From NCBI RefSeq assembly GCF_016918015.1, contig NZ_JAERMK010000001.1, positions 232,225-296,224 of the forward strand: a stretch of 64,000 nt of DNA. Direction: 5' to 3'. Source of the stretch: Glycomyces sp. YM15 (lineage in GTDB: Bacteria > Actinomycetota > Actinomycetes > Mycobacteriales > Micromonosporaceae). Position 1 is the stretch's first letter. The number at the start of each line of letters is the position of its first letter. The position numbers and the translations under genes are program-made. This document shows positions 17,093-27,388 of the stretch, piece by piece. The notes below the pieces were generated by a model. The model was not told where the DNA came from, searched no databases, and worked only from the letters and a program-made list of their open reading frames with translations.

Positions 17093-17800
17093 ATGATCGA
17101 ACGCCGCAACCAGTCCGGCTCCGGCCTCCACGACCCCATCCTCGAGAAGCTCGGCATGGAGATCGCCGCGGGAGAGCTCCCGACCGGACACGTCCTCACC
17201 CTCGACGGGATCCAGGAGCGCTTCGGCGTCTCCCGCACCGTCGCCCGTGAGGCCATGCGCATCCTCGAATCCATGGGCCTCGTCCAATCCCGCCGCCGCG
17301 TCGGCATCACCGTCCGCCCCATCGCCGACTGGAACGTCTTCGACCCCAAGGTCATCTGGTGGCGCCTCTCCGGCCCCGCCCGCGGCGCCCAGCTCCGCAC
17401 CCTCACCGAGCTGCGCATCGCCGTCGAACCCCTCGCCGCGGGCGCCGCCGCCCGCGCCGCCACGGCCGCCCAGCGCTCCCGCGTCGTCGAGCTCGCCGCC
17501 ACCCTCCGACGCCTCGGCGAAGCCGCCGAGCTGACCGAGTTCATGGAACGCGACGTCGAATTCCATGCGCTCCTCTTGCAGGCCAGCGGAAACGAGATGT
17601 TCGGCGCGCTGGCCGACGTGGTCGCGGCGGTCCTGCGCGGCCGCACCCAGCTCGGCCTCATGCCCCACAAACCGGTCCCTCAGGCCCTCGACCTGCACGA
17701 AGCGGTCGCAGCGGCGGTCGCGGGCGGCCGATCCGCCGAGGCCGAGACCGCCATGCGCGCACTCCTGGTCGAAGTCCGCTCGGCGATGCTCCCGGGCTGA
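17093..17800 (+). CDS. gntR: GntR-family regulator, FCD subfamily
   Basis: A 235-residue repressor-type protein. Winged helix at about 10-75 (LHDPILEKLGMEIAAGELPTG, then FGVSRTVAREAMRILESMGLV), then an all-helical FCD effector domain (about 95-230) with the metal-coordinating Asp and His residues of the family: DVEFHALLL, plus a late His in LDLHEAV. Divergent from gntK-gntP, which points to control of gluconate use. ATG 17093 chosen although its GGGGCGAG site is weak; upstream TTG would begin inside the operator palindrome. Confidence 0.88.
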   Translation: MIERRNQSGSGLHDPILEKLGMEIAAGELPTGHVLTLDGIQERFGVSRTVAREAMRILESMGLVQSRRRVGITVRPIADWNVFDPKVIWWRLSGPARGAQLRTLTELRIAVEPLAAGAAARAATAAQRSRVVELAATLRRLGEAAELTEFMERDVEFHALLLQASGNEMFGALADVVAAVLRGRTQLGLMPHKPVPQALDLHEAVAAAVAGGRSAEAETAMRALLVEVRSAMLPG

Positions 17801-18152
17801 GCCCGTTCCCGGTGCCATGTGACACATCACTGCTCTCCGCAGTGGTGTCCTTCGTGCCCACCGCCACACCCAGGCGTTTGCAACTTGCCGTAGCACCTCA
17901 CGCGTCACCTACCCAGAAAGGCATTCACGACACCCCCGATGGCAAGCAGCAGACCGACACCACAGTAGTCCCTTGTGACACATGCGCAGGCGTTCCGACC
18001 GAGGTCGAACACGTCCGGCCGAACCGTATTTGTGCGGCGACACGGCGTTTCTCCTGGTCTGACCAGTGAGGCACGGTCAGTAACCGCATAGCATGTGCCA
18101 CAACACCGCCCCGGCCCACAAGGCCGCGACACCACCGCAGATCGGACCAGCC
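17801..18152. other. Intergenic region with GntR terminator and repeat remnants
   Basis: No gene. It holds a hairpin ACATCACTGC (17824-17833) / GCAGTGGTGT (17839-17848), which is the likely gntR terminator. It also has a partial copy of the TGTCA/TGACA element (GTGCCATGTGACAC from 17812) and another half-copy (TTGTGACACATG near 17973). The promoter of the next gene should lie near 18000-18120, but I cannot place it securely. Confidence 0.5.
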
Positions 18153-19214
18153 ATGCCCGAGTTCGAACCAGTGCGATTGCCGCACTACGACGGCCAAGGC
18201 CCGCACTCGCTCCTCGCCGATGTCGCCGCCTGGACCGGCTCCGAGCCGATGCACCGGCTCCTCGCCCTGTTCGGCGGGAGACTCCCCGGCACCGGCACCG
18301 CGGAGGACTTGGCCTACCTGGAGGCCTTCTCGGCCGACCACTGGGACTTCCGCGCCGGGCGGGAACGCCACGAGACCGCGCCCCAGCCGCTCACCCCCGA
18401 ACACGAGCACACCGCCACCAGGGCGGCGCTCGCCCTGGGCCTCGGGGCCGCGGCGAGGCCGCGCCTGGCGCACTACACGCACGTGCTGGTCCTCGGCGGC
18501 CTCGTCGCCTCCTGCCTGTTCCGCACCCGCTTCGCCGCCGAGCTCCTCGAGAGCGGCATCGGCGCGGACCACGTGACCGGGGTCGGCGGCTTCCGGCCCC
18601 TGGGCGAACCCGACCTCGAATCCGCGGTGCTGAGCGGCCTCGACTGCGGCGGGTACGAAGTGGACGCGATCGAGGCGAGCCTCAAGCGCGCCTTCAGGAT
18701 CAGCGGCGACCCTCTCGTCGACGAAGGCGGCGACCCGCTCCGCGACCCGGGCCGGGCCTGGAAGGTCGCGACCTACCCGGCGGGCCGGGTCACGATCCGG
18801 GCCGTCGCAGCGCCGTCCTCGCAGCCCGGCCGGCGCCGAGCGGACACTGTGGACACGTGCCGGTTCTGGGCCGACCGCGTGGTCGACCTCGCGCCCGGCG
18901 ACAGCGTCCTCGTCGTCACCTCCGCGCCCTACACGGCGTTCCAGCACTGCGACGCGATCACCCACATGGGACTCCCTTACGGCTGCATCGTCGACACCGT
19001 CGGCGTCGACCCCGCCACCCTCCCCGAGCCGCACTTCCGCAAGCACCACACCGCGAGCGGCTACCTCCAGGAGGTGCGCTCGGCGATCCGCTCGATGCGC
19101 CACCTCTACCACTCCGCCTACGCCGCAGCCCAATCCCCGATGCGGACCGCCGAGTCGGTGGCCGGGCGGCGTTTAACGCGGCATTCGAAGCGCATCGACC
19201 GCCGACGCCGCTGA
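18153..19214 (+). CDS. DUF218/YdcF-like protein
   Basis: A 353-residue cytoplasmic protein. The middle and C-terminal parts resemble the DUF218 (ElyC/SanA/YdcF) fold: THVLVLGGLVASCLFRTRFAAELL, then a GVGGFRPLGE segment, ADTVDTCRFWADRV, and SVLVVTSAPYTAFQHCDAI. In YdcF-like proteins these form a Rossmann-like nucleotide-binding core. No membrane anchor is present, unlike ElyC. The biochemical role is unknown. ATG 18153 is the first reasonable start; an in-frame ATG at 18093 would add 20 residues of non-conserved sequence. The C-terminus is very basic (RRLTRHSKRIDRRRR). Confidence 0.65.
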   Translation: MPEFEPVRLPHYDGQGPHSLLADVAAWTGSEPMHRLLALFGGRLPGTGTAEDLAYLEAFSADHWDFRAGRERHETAPQPLTPEHEHTATRAALALGLGAAARPRLAHYTHVLVLGGLVASCLFRTRFAAELLESGIGADHVTGVGGFRPLGEPDLESAVLSGLDCGGYEVDAIEASLKRAFRISGDPLVDEGGDPLRDPGRAWKVATYPAGRVTIRAVAAPSSQPGRRRADTVDTCRFWADRVVDLAPGDSVLVVTSAPYTAFQHCDAITHMGLPYGCIVDTVGVDPATLPEPHFRKHHTASGYLQEVRSAIRSMRHLYHSAYAAAQSPMRTAESVAGRRLTRHSKRIDRRRR

Positions 19215-19253
19215 ACCATTGAAAACATCGACGCCGATATATCTAGAATGCGC

Positions 19254-19291
19254 GGTGGGGCCGGACCGTGCGGGTACGGTCCGGCCCCACC
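19254..19291. terminator. Very strong bidirectional hairpin
   Basis: A perfect 16-bp stem, GGTGGGGCCGGACCGT (19254-19269) with ACGGTCCGGCCCCACC (19276-19291), 6-base loop, between the convergent DUF218-like and aceB genes. Confidence 0.88.
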
Positions 19292-19325
19292 ATCTCAAGG
19301 GGGTCTGCAGGGTGCGACGCCCGGG

Positions 19326-20951
19326 TCAGCCGCCGTTGGCGAGGAACCTCGTGTACGCCGGAATGGTGAGGAACGTCGGGTAGGCCTCGCCCAGCGCGCA
19401 TTCGGTGAAGACCGAGAGCGCGTCGTCGAAGCGGTCGCCCCCGAAACGCTCCATCCGCGCGAACTCGTCCTTGAGCAGCCGCTCGACCCAGCCGCGCGTC
19501 ACCGTCCGCCCGTCGCCCGTCTTGGCCTCGGCGTTGATCCACTGCCAGATCTGCGAGCGCGAGATCTCGGCGGTCGCGGCGTCCTCCATGAGGTTGTTGA
19601 TCGCCGCCGCGCCGTTGCCGCGCAGCCACGACTCGATGTACCGCACGCCGACCTCGAGGTTCTTGCGAATGCCGGCCTCGGTGATCTCGCCGGGCGTGGA
19701 GGCGACGTCGAGCAGGGCCGCCGCGTTCGGCACCACGTCCTCGCGCTGCTTCTCGATCTGGTTCGGCAGGCCGCCGAGGGTCTCGTCGAAGACCTCCGTG
19801 GCCACGGGCACCAGGTCGGGGTGGGCGACCCAGGAGCCGTCGAAGCCGTCGTCGGCCTCGCGGGTCTTGTCGGCCCGCACCTTCTCCATCGCGACCGCGT
19901 TCGCCTCGGCGTCCCTGCGGCTGGGGATGAACGCGGCCATGCCGCCGATGGCGGAGGCGCTGCGCCGGTGGCAGGTGCGCACGAGCAGCTCGGTGTAGGC
20001 CCGCATGAACGGCGCGGTCATGGTCACCTGGTCGCGGTCGGGCAGCACGAAGCGGGGTCCCCGCTCGCGGAAGTTCTTGATGACCGAGAAGATGTAGTCC
20101 CAGCGCCCGGCGTTGAGCCCCGAAGAGTGGTGGCGCAGTTCGTAGAGGATCTCCTCCATCTCGAACGCGGCCGTGATGGTCTCGATGAGGACGGTGGCGC
20201 GGATCGTGCCCTGCGGGATGCCGAGCAGGTCCTGAGCCATGACGAACACGTCGTTCCACAGCCGCGCCTCGAGATGCGATTCGAGCTTCGGCAGGTAGAA
20301 GTACGGGCCGCGGCCCAGCTCGATGAGCCGGTGCGCGTTGTGGAAGAAGTACAGCCCGAAGTCGACGAGGGAGCCCGCGACGGGGACGCCGTCGACCCTC
20401 ACGTGGAGTTCGGCGAGGTGCCAGCCGCGCGGGCGCACGATGATCGTGGGCAGGTCGGTGAGCGTCTCGCCCTGGAGTCGGTACTCCTTGCCCTGATCGC
20501 TGGTGAAGTCGATGCGGCGCTCGATGGCGTCGCGGAGGTTCACCTGCGAGTCGACCACGTTGTGCCAGTTGGGCGTCGAGGAGTCCTCGAGGTCGGCCAT
20601 CCAGCATTTCGCGCCGGAGTTGAGGGCGTTGATCGTCATCTTCCGGTCGCAGGGGCCGGTGATCTCGACGCGGCGGTCCTCCAGGCCAGGGGCGAGAGTG
20701 GCGACGCTCCAGGAGAAGTCCTCGCGCACGGCCTCGGTCTCGGGCAGGAAGCAGGGGTCGACGCCGTTGGCGATCTTGTTGCGGCGCTCCTGGCGGCGCT
20801 GCAGCAGCTCCTGGCGGCGGGGCGCGAAGGCCCGGTGGAGGGCGGCGACGAACGCCAGCGCCTCCGGGGTCAGGATCTCGTCCTGGCGGTCGACGGCGGG
20901 CCCGTTGACCGCGATGCCCGTGTCGTGACGGGTCTCGGTTGAAGTAACCAC
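19326..20951 (-). CDS. aceB: Malate synthase A
   Basis: A 541-residue enzyme of the shorter malate synthase A class (about 530-550). It condenses glyoxylate and acetyl-CoA to malate. Signature features: RPRGWHLAELHV (catalytic-barrel Arg), LESHLEARLWNDVF, GTIRATVLIET (Mg2+ site region), GRWDYIFS, FMRAYTELLVRTCHRR and, near the C-terminus, the GGxGSxxH-free MSA end. It lies 71 bases downstream of aceA on the same strand, so the glyoxylate shunt genes form an aceA-aceB pair. The strong hairpin at 19254-19291 ends the unit. Confidence 0.96.
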   Translation of the reverse strand: MVTSTETRHDTGIAVNGPAVDRQDEILTPEALAFVAALHRAFAPRRQELLQRRQERRNKIANGVDPCFLPETEAVREDFSWSVATLAPGLEDRRVEITGPCDRKMTINALNSGAKCWMADLEDSSTPNWHNVVDSQVNLRDAIERRIDFTSDQGKEYRLQGETLTDLPTIIVRPRGWHLAELHVRVDGVPVAGSLVDFGLYFFHNAHRLIELGRGPYFYLPKLESHLEARLWNDVFVMAQDLLGIPQGTIRATVLIETITAAFEMEEILYELRHHSSGLNAGRWDYIFSVIKNFRERGPRFVLPDRDQVTMTAPFMRAYTELLVRTCHRRSASAIGGMAAFIPSRRDAEANAVAMEKVRADKTREADDGFDGSWVAHPDLVPVATEVFDETLGGLPNQIEKQREDVVPNAAALLDVASTPGEITEAGIRKNLEVGVRYIESWLRGNGAAAINNLMEDAATAEISRSQIWQWINAEAKTGDGRTVTRGWVERLLKDEFARMERFGGDRFDDALSVFTECALGEAYPTFLTIPAYTRFLANGG

Positions 20952-21022
20952 TTGGTTCTCCTCTTGTGGCGGGCGGAGTCCGGCGGTGCGGACTCCGCCT
21001 CGGCGGACAGGTCGCAGGGCAG

Positions 21023-22333
<1,311 letters not shown>

Positions 22334-22463
22334 CGTCGGCTCCGAGCATTCGGGGCCGCAATCGCGGCCATTACTTGCAGGTAACAACAATCTTTCATCT
22401 GCGCCCACGCCTGAGTAGCGGATTCGAGTGGAAAGATCGGCAGTTCTTCGCAATACTGGGGAA
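22334..22463. promoter_or_regulatory. Divergent aceA / ramB control region
   Basis: 130 bases between the isocitrate lyase gene and the RamB-like gene. The least GC-rich part is 22370-22400 (CTTGCAGGTAACAACAATC), and TTCGCAATACTG lies at 22448-22459. Each has the TTNGCA character of RamB sites in corynebacteria, but neither is an exact match, so these are only candidates. Confidence 0.45.
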
Positions 22464-24092
22464 ATGACGAACCTGTCCGCGAGCGGCTCCGTCCCAGGCG
22501 CGACCGACGCCCAGACCAGTACCCATGGCAGCGGTAACCCACGCGCGGCCGGGCGCCCCAAGGCCGCCCGCGCGGCCGCGAAGAACGGCGATTCCGCCGA
22601 TCCGGGGGCCGCCCGCCGCCCCTGGGGCGCGGCCGAGGCCGCCGAGCTGGCCGCCGACGACGGCACCGTGGACCTCATCAGCCTGGGCAAGCAGATCCGC
22701 CACCTGCGGAAGCAACGCGAGATGAGCCTCGACGACCTCGGCGCGGCCGTCGGCTCCGCCGCCTCGCAGCTCTCCCTCATCGAGAACGGCAAGAAGGAGC
22801 CGAAGCTGTCGATGCTGCGGGCGCTCGCCCGCGCGCTCGGCGTCTCCTCGGACGAACTGCTCGGCGCCGAACCGCCCAACCGCCGCGTCGCCTTGGAGAT
22901 CGCGCTCGAACGCGCGCAGCGCAGCGCCCAGTACCAGGCGCTCGGCCTGCCGAACGTGAAGCCGTCCGGGCGCACGCCCACCGAGATCCTCGAAGCGCTC
23001 GTAGGCCTCCACCGGGAGGTCGAACGCCAGGCCAACCTCCACACGGCGACCCCCGAGGAGGCCAGAAGGGCCAACACCGAACTGCGCCGGCGCATGCGGG
23101 ACAAGGACAACTACTTCGGCGACATCGAGGCCGAGGCCCGCACGCTCCTGGCCGGCGTCGGCTACGCGGGCGGTCCGCTCTCGCAGCACCAGATCGCCGA
23201 TCTCGCCGCGTACCTGCGCTTCACCCTGCACCACGTGGACGACCTGCCGCACTCGACCCGCTCGGTCACCGACCTCAAGCACCGCCGGATCTACCTGACG
23301 CAGGTGGGCACCGGCTCCCACGACCCGCGCACCGTGCTGCTGCAGGCGCTCGCCAGCCATGTGCTGCAGCACGAGGTGCCGCGCACGTACCTGGAGTTCC
23401 TGGGGCAGCGGGTGGCGACGAACTACCTCGCCGCGGCACTGCTGATCCCGGAGTCGAGCGCGGTGGCGTTCCTGCGCCAGTCGATGAAGGGCAAGGAGAT
23501 CGCGGTCGAGGATCTGCGCGACAATTTCGCGGTCTCCTACGAGGCGGCCGCCCACCGCTTCACGAACCTGGCCACGCACCACCTGGGCATCAGGACCCAC
23601 TTCCAGAAGGTCCACAAGTCCGGGATCATCTTCAAGGCCTACGAGAACGACGACGTGGCGTTCCCGGCCGACCCGACCGGCGCGATCGAGGGCCAGCCGA
23701 TCTGCCGCTACTGGACGAGCCGCCAGGTCTTCGACGTCCCGGACAAGTTCAACGCATTCAACCAGTACACGGACACCGCCACGGGCACCTACTGGTGCAC
23801 CGCCCGGACCGAGCGCAGCGCCGACGGGCTCTTCTCCCTGAGCATCGGCGTCCCCTACGAGTCCGCGAAGTGGTTCCGCGGCAAGGAGACCAAGGCCCGC
23901 TCGGTCTCCAAGTGCCCCGACCCCGACTGCTGCCGCAACCCGCCGCGGGCCCTCGCCGACTCCTGGTCGGGCCAGGCCTGGCCCACCGCCCGCGCCGCCA
24001 GCTCCCAACTCGCCGCGATGCCGTTGGGCTCCTTCCCCGGGGTGGACGAGACCGAGGTCTACCAGTTCCTGGAGCGTCATTCGAAGGAGTGA
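22464..24092 (+). CDS. ramB: RamB-like XRE-family regulator of acetate metabolism
   Basis: A 542-residue regulator. Residues 1-70 are a disordered, Ala/Gly-rich leader. An XRE helix-turn-helix spans about 72-130 ([24 protein letters not shown] then [22 protein letters not shown]). A middle region is followed by an IrrE/M78-like domain with degenerate metal site ([16 protein letters not shown], about 290-310), and a C-terminal DUF2083-type domain with Cys residues in [12 protein letters not shown]. This is the RamB architecture. It diverges from aceA, so control of the glyoxylate shunt is likely. The start at ATG 22464 is weakly supported (GGGG only). Confidence 0.88.
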   Translation: MTNLSASGSVPGATDAQTSTHGSGNPRAAGRPKAARAAAKNGDSADPGAARRPWGAAEAAELAADDGTVDLISLGKQIRHLRKQREMSLDDLGAAVGSAASQLSLIENGKKEPKLSMLRALARALGVSSDELLGAEPPNRRVALEIALERAQRSAQYQALGLPNVKPSGRTPTEILEALVGLHREVERQANLHTATPEEARRANTELRRRMRDKDNYFGDIEAEARTLLAGVGYAGGPLSQHQIADLAAYLRFTLHHVDDLPHSTRSVTDLKHRRIYLTQVGTGSHDPRTVLLQALASHVLQHEVPRTYLEFLGQRVATNYLAAALLIPESSAVAFLRQSMKGKEIAVEDLRDNFAVSYEAAAHRFTNLATHHLGIRTHFQKVHKSGIIFKAYENDDVAFPADPTGAIEGQPICRYWTSRQVFDVPDKFNAFNQYTDTATGTYWCTARTERSADGLFSLSIGVPYESAKWFRGKETKARSVSKCPDPDCCRNPPRALADSWSGQAWPTARAASSQLAAMPLGSFPGVDETEVYQFLERHSKE

Positions 24093-24111
24093 CGATGGCA
24101 GACTTGCGGAC

Positions 24112-24909
24112 ATGGCCCTCTCCCCTGACCGCATCGCGCTCGTCTCCGACGTCCACGGCAACCTCACCGCGTTCCAGGCGGTCCTCGAGGACCTCGACGC
24201 TCGCGGTGTCACGCGGATCTTCAATCTCGGCGACACGATCGGCAAGGGCCCGCGCGGCGCCGAATGCGTCGACCTCTCCCGCGAGCGCTGCGAGGTCCAC
24301 GTGCAGGGCAACTGGGAGGCGACGATGTGCGCGCCGGACCGGGTGCCCGAAGGCGACCCCTTCGACTGGTGGCACGAACGGCTCGGCGAGGGGCGGCGCA
24401 AGTGGTTGTGGGACCTGCCGTTCAATTACGACTTCCGCATGAGCGGCAAGTGCGTCCGGGTCTTCCACGCCTCGGCGAAGAGCGTGTTCCACCGCGTGTT
24501 CTGCGACCACGACGAGGCCGAGTTCCTCGGCATGTTCGCCAACACCGAGGCCACAGGGGACGGACCGGCGCCGGACGTGGTGGGCTACGGCGACATCCAC
24601 GACCCGTACTTGGAGAACGACCTCGGCCGGACCCTGTTCAACGTCGGCAGCGTCGGCAACTGCCTCGGCGATCCCGTGCCCTCGTATGTGATTCTCGAGG
24701 GCGCTTACGGCTCAGGCGAACCGGGTCCGTTCTCGGTGCAGTTCGTGCGCGTGCCCTACGACGTCGAGGCCGAGCTGGCCGTCACCCGCGAGCTGGGGAT
24801 GCCCTCCTCGGAGTACTGGGAGGTGGAGCTGCGCACCGGGGTCTACCGCGGCAGGCAGCACGACGACCGCCCGCCGGTCTACCACCGGCATCGCCACTGC
24901 GGCGCCTGA
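24112..24909 (+). CDS. Calcineurin-like metallophosphoesterase
   Basis: A 265-residue phosphoesterase with DVHGN (residues 13-17), GDTIGKGPRG (about 40-49), GNWE (about 69-72) and a late GYGDIHDPY, matching the YfcE/DUF-type small phosphoesterase and diadenosine-tetraphosphatase-like set. It should bind two metal ions and cleave a phosphodiester or phosphomonoester; substrate unknown. The start is awkward: a good GAAGGAG (24083-24089) is placed ideally for an ATG at 24095 that is out of frame, whereas the in-frame ATG 24112 is 22 bases from it. Overlap with the regulator is absent (19-base gap), but co-transcription is likely. Confidence 0.85.
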   Translation: MALSPDRIALVSDVHGNLTAFQAVLEDLDARGVTRIFNLGDTIGKGPRGAECVDLSRERCEVHVQGNWEATMCAPDRVPEGDPFDWWHERLGEGRRKWLWDLPFNYDFRMSGKCVRVFHASAKSVFHRVFCDHDEAEFLGMFANTEATGDGPAPDVVGYGDIHDPYLENDLGRTLFNVGSVGNCLGDPVPSYVILEGAYGSGEPGPFSVQFVRVPYDVEAELAVTRELGMPSSEYWEVELRTGVYRGRQHDDRPPVYHRHRHCGA

Positions 24910-24937
24910 CCGCGCGTCGGACAACCTACCATAAATA

Positions 24938-24966
24938 TTGACACTTCTCGATGATTGCGGTTACCG
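24938..24966 (+). promoter_or_regulatory. Sigma-70-type promoter for the pectate lyase gene
   Basis: TTGACA (24938-24943), 17-base spacer, TTACCG (24961-24966). The -35 hexamer is perfect, the -10 is poor. It lies 66 bases before the start in an unusually AT-rich stretch. Confidence 0.5.
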
Positions 24967-25031
24967 TGAGGTCGGCGTTGGCAAGCGTCTTCTCCGATTC
25001 TCGCACCGGCACTCGAGAAAGCGACCCTCAC

Positions 25032-26306
25032 ATGACCACCGAACCGACGCGCGCCGTCGCGCGCGCTGCACGCGGCGGACCCGCCGCGCCCGCCGACCGG
25101 GCCCGCCGCTCCTGGGCCCGGAACGCGGTCCTCGCGCTCGCGGCGCTCACCGCGGCTGCGGCCGCGTTCGCCTGGACCGGCGCCGCCTCGGCGCAGACCG
25201 CCACGATCACCGTGGCCGCCAACGGCAACGACGCGAACCCCGGCACCGTCGCGGCCCCGCTCAAGACCATCCAGGCCGCCGTCGACAAGGCGACCCCCGG
25301 CACCGTCATCCAGATCCGCGGCGGCACCTACGCCCCGAACACCAACGTCCAGATCAACGTCAACGGCACCGCCTCCGCACCGATCACCATGCGCCCCTAT
25401 GGCACCGAGAAGGTGGTCATCGACGGCGAGAACATGCCGCACACCCCCGGCGCCGTCGGCTCCTCGATCCCCCGCGCCGACCGCGGCGCCCTCCACGTCG
25501 AAGGCGACCACTGGCGCTTCGAGCGCCTCGAGATCATCCACGGCCCGTACGCGATCTTCGCGCTCGACAGCAGCAACAACGTCTACGACCGCCTCATCAC
25601 CCGCGACAACTACGAGTCCGGGCTCCACCTCCAGGGCGCCTCCTCGAACAACCGGATCGTCAACCTCGACGCCTACGGCAACCGCGACCCGCGCAAGAAC
25701 GGCGAGAGCGCCGACGGCCTCGCCGTCAAGGAGGGCTCGGGCACCGGCAACACCGTCATCGGCGCGCGCCTGTGGAACAACGCCGACGACGGCTTCGACG
25801 CCTGGGAGTTCCTCTCCCCCATCCGCATCGAGAACTCGGTCGCCTACGGCAACGGCTACGACCGCTGGAACCTCCCGAACTACTCCGGGGACGGCAACGG
25901 CTTCAAACTCGGCGGCGGCGACCCCGATCCCGCCGCGGACCACGTCGTCGTCAACTCGATGGCCTGGCGCAACTCCGCGCACGGCTTCACCGACAACGGC
26001 AATCCCGGCACGCTCCAGATCAGCCGCTCCACCGCTTGGAAGAACGGCAAGACCGGCTTCGACTTCGACGCCTCCACCGCGAAGCTCACGGCGAACCTCG
26101 CGGTCAACAACGCCACCCCGGTCGCGCTCGGCCCCTCGACCGGGTCGGGCAACTCCTGGGACATCAAGTCGAAGTGGGTCGACGCCGACCTCGCCGACAC
26201 CGGCACCTCCGTGATCACCGGCGCCCGCACCGCCGACGGCTCGATGCCGTCGACGAACTTCCTCGTCCCCAAGAGCCATCCCGACCTCGGCGCCACCTTC
26301 GCCTGA
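25032..26306 (+). CDS. Secreted PL9-type pectate lyase (right-handed parallel beta-helix)
   Basis: A 424-residue exported protein. A basic N-terminus then a hydrophobic core (about 34-55, cleavage after GAASA) forms the signal. The mature part starts TITVAANGNDANPGTVAAPLKTIQAAVDKATPGT, the typical DUF1565/PL9 opening, followed by parallel beta-helix coils rich in Asn ladders. DGLAVKEGSG and WNNADDGFDAWEF correspond to the Ca2+-binding Asp cluster and catalytic Lys region of Pel9A-like enzymes. It cleaves pectate by beta-elimination (family knowledge). A terminator hairpin follows directly. Confidence 0.88.
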   Translation: MTTEPTRAVARAARGGPAAPADRARRSWARNAVLALAALTAAAAAFAWTGAASAQTATITVAANGNDANPGTVAAPLKTIQAAVDKATPGTVIQIRGGTYAPNTNVQINVNGTASAPITMRPYGTEKVVIDGENMPHTPGAVGSSIPRADRGALHVEGDHWRFERLEIIHGPYAIFALDSSNNVYDRLITRDNYESGLHLQGASSNNRIVNLDAYGNRDPRKNGESADGLAVKEGSGTGNTVIGARLWNNADDGFDAWEFLSPIRIENSVAYGNGYDRWNLPNYSGDGNGFKLGGGDPDPAADHVVVNSMAWRNSAHGFTDNGNPGTLQISRSTAWKNGKTGFDFDASTAKLTANLAVNNATPVALGPSTGSGNSWDIKSKWVDADLADTGTSVITGARTADGSMPSTNFLVPKSHPDLGATFA

Positions 26307-26310
26307 GCAC

Positions 26311-26338
26311 GGGCCCTGCCGCATTCGCGGCAGGGCCC
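26311..26338 (+). terminator. Hairpin after the pectate lyase gene
   Basis: Perfect 12-bp stem GGGCCCTGCCGC (26311-26322) / GCGGCAGGGCCC (26327-26338) with an ATTC loop, five bases after the stop. Confidence 0.85.
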
Positions 26339-26367
26339 TCCGTCCGCTCCGATGCGATAATCACCGG

Positions 26368-27207
26368 ATGACACCGACGTTCGTCCTCATCCACGGCTCC
26401 AACGCCAACTCGTTCACGTGGGCCCCCCTCCAGCGAGAGCTCGCCCTCCTGGGCCACCGCTCGCTCGCGGTGGACCTGCCGGGCCACGGGTTCGAGGCGG
26501 GCGTCCCCTCCTCGTACCAGACCCAGGACGCGGCGGAGCTGGCCGAGGCGCCGTCGAACCTCGACGGCGTCGGGCTCCAGGCGAACATCGACCACCTGGT
26601 CGCGATCCTCCGGCGCGCCAAAGAGCACGGCCCGGTCATCGCCGTCGCCCACAGCCGCGGCGGCCTCACCCTCACCGCCGTCGCCAACCGCCACCCCGAG
26701 CTCATCGACCGCCTCGTCTACGTCTCGGCCTGGTGCTGCGTCGAGCACGAGCCGAGGCAGTACATGCACCTCCCCGAGGCCGCCGCGTGCGTGCTCGACA
26801 AAGTCGCCGGCGTGTCCGCCGCGAACCCCGCCCGCCTCGGCGCGGTCCGCATGAACTGGCGCACCGCCGACCCGGTACTCCTTGCGGCGCTGAAGGAGTC
26901 GATGCTCGCCGATGGCAGCGACGAGGAGTTCCGCGTCTTCCTCGGCACCCTCACCCCCGACGAGAGCCTCGACGCCGGCGGCCCGGACGACCTCGCGAAC
27001 GCCGCCACCTGGGGCCGCCTGCCCCGCAGCTACATCCGGATCACGCAGGACACCTCGATCCCCATCGAGCTGCAAGACCTCTTCATCAAGGAGGCCGACG
27101 CGCTCACCCCCGAGAACACCTTCGACGTGCACACCATCGAGACCAGCCACGTCGGCTTCCTCGTCCGCCCCGCACGCGCCGCCGCGATCCTCGCCGGCAT
27201 GGCCTGA
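26368..27207 (+). CDS. Alpha/beta-hydrolase (EstC / hydroxynitrile lyase-like)
   Basis: A 279-residue hydrolase. FVLIHGSNANSFTW gives the oxyanion loop (residues 5-18). The nucleophile elbow AHSRGG puts the catalytic Ser near residue 93, an acid is likely in the ITQDTSIP region, and the catalytic His is in TSHVGFLV near 264. The family includes small esterases and plant hydroxynitrile lyase-type enzymes. No signal peptide and no operon partner; substrate unknown. Confidence 0.85.
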   Translation: MTPTFVLIHGSNANSFTWAPLQRELALLGHRSLAVDLPGHGFEAGVPSSYQTQDAAELAEAPSNLDGVGLQANIDHLVAILRRAKEHGPVIAVAHSRGGLTLTAVANRHPELIDRLVYVSAWCCVEHEPRQYMHLPEAAACVLDKVAGVSAANPARLGAVRMNWRTADPVLLAALKESMLADGSDEEFRVFLGTLTPDESLDAGGPDDLANAATWGRLPRSYIRITQDTSIPIELQDLFIKEADALTPENTFDVHTIETSHVGFLVRPARAAAILAGMA

Positions 27208-27242
27208 CCCGATCCGCAACGGCACACCGTGTGCCAACTTCG

Positions 27243-27278
27243 GGCCGATTCGGCGCCGCAAAGGCCGCCGAATCGGCC
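27243..27278 (+). terminator. Hairpin after the alpha/beta-hydrolase gene
   Basis: Perfect 13-bp stem GGCCGATTCGGCG (27243-27255) / CGCCGAATCGGCC (27266-27278) with 10-base loop, followed by TTAAGT. A second short palindrome, GGCACAC-C-GTGTGCC, lies at 27221-27235. Confidence 0.8.
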
Positions 27279-27388
27279 TTAAGTCCCAATAGGACGCGGG
27301 AGTTCCCGGTCGGGACGCATCGCGTACCCCCGCTGACGTGAAGCGATCGCATACTGAGGCGGTCACGACCCCCGTACAAGGAGTGCCC

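Noticed and set aside
24095-24442. Possible short gene starting at the well-placed ATG 24095
   Set aside because: Its product is low-complexity Ser/Arg/Thr, typical of a shadow frame of the phosphoesterase gene.
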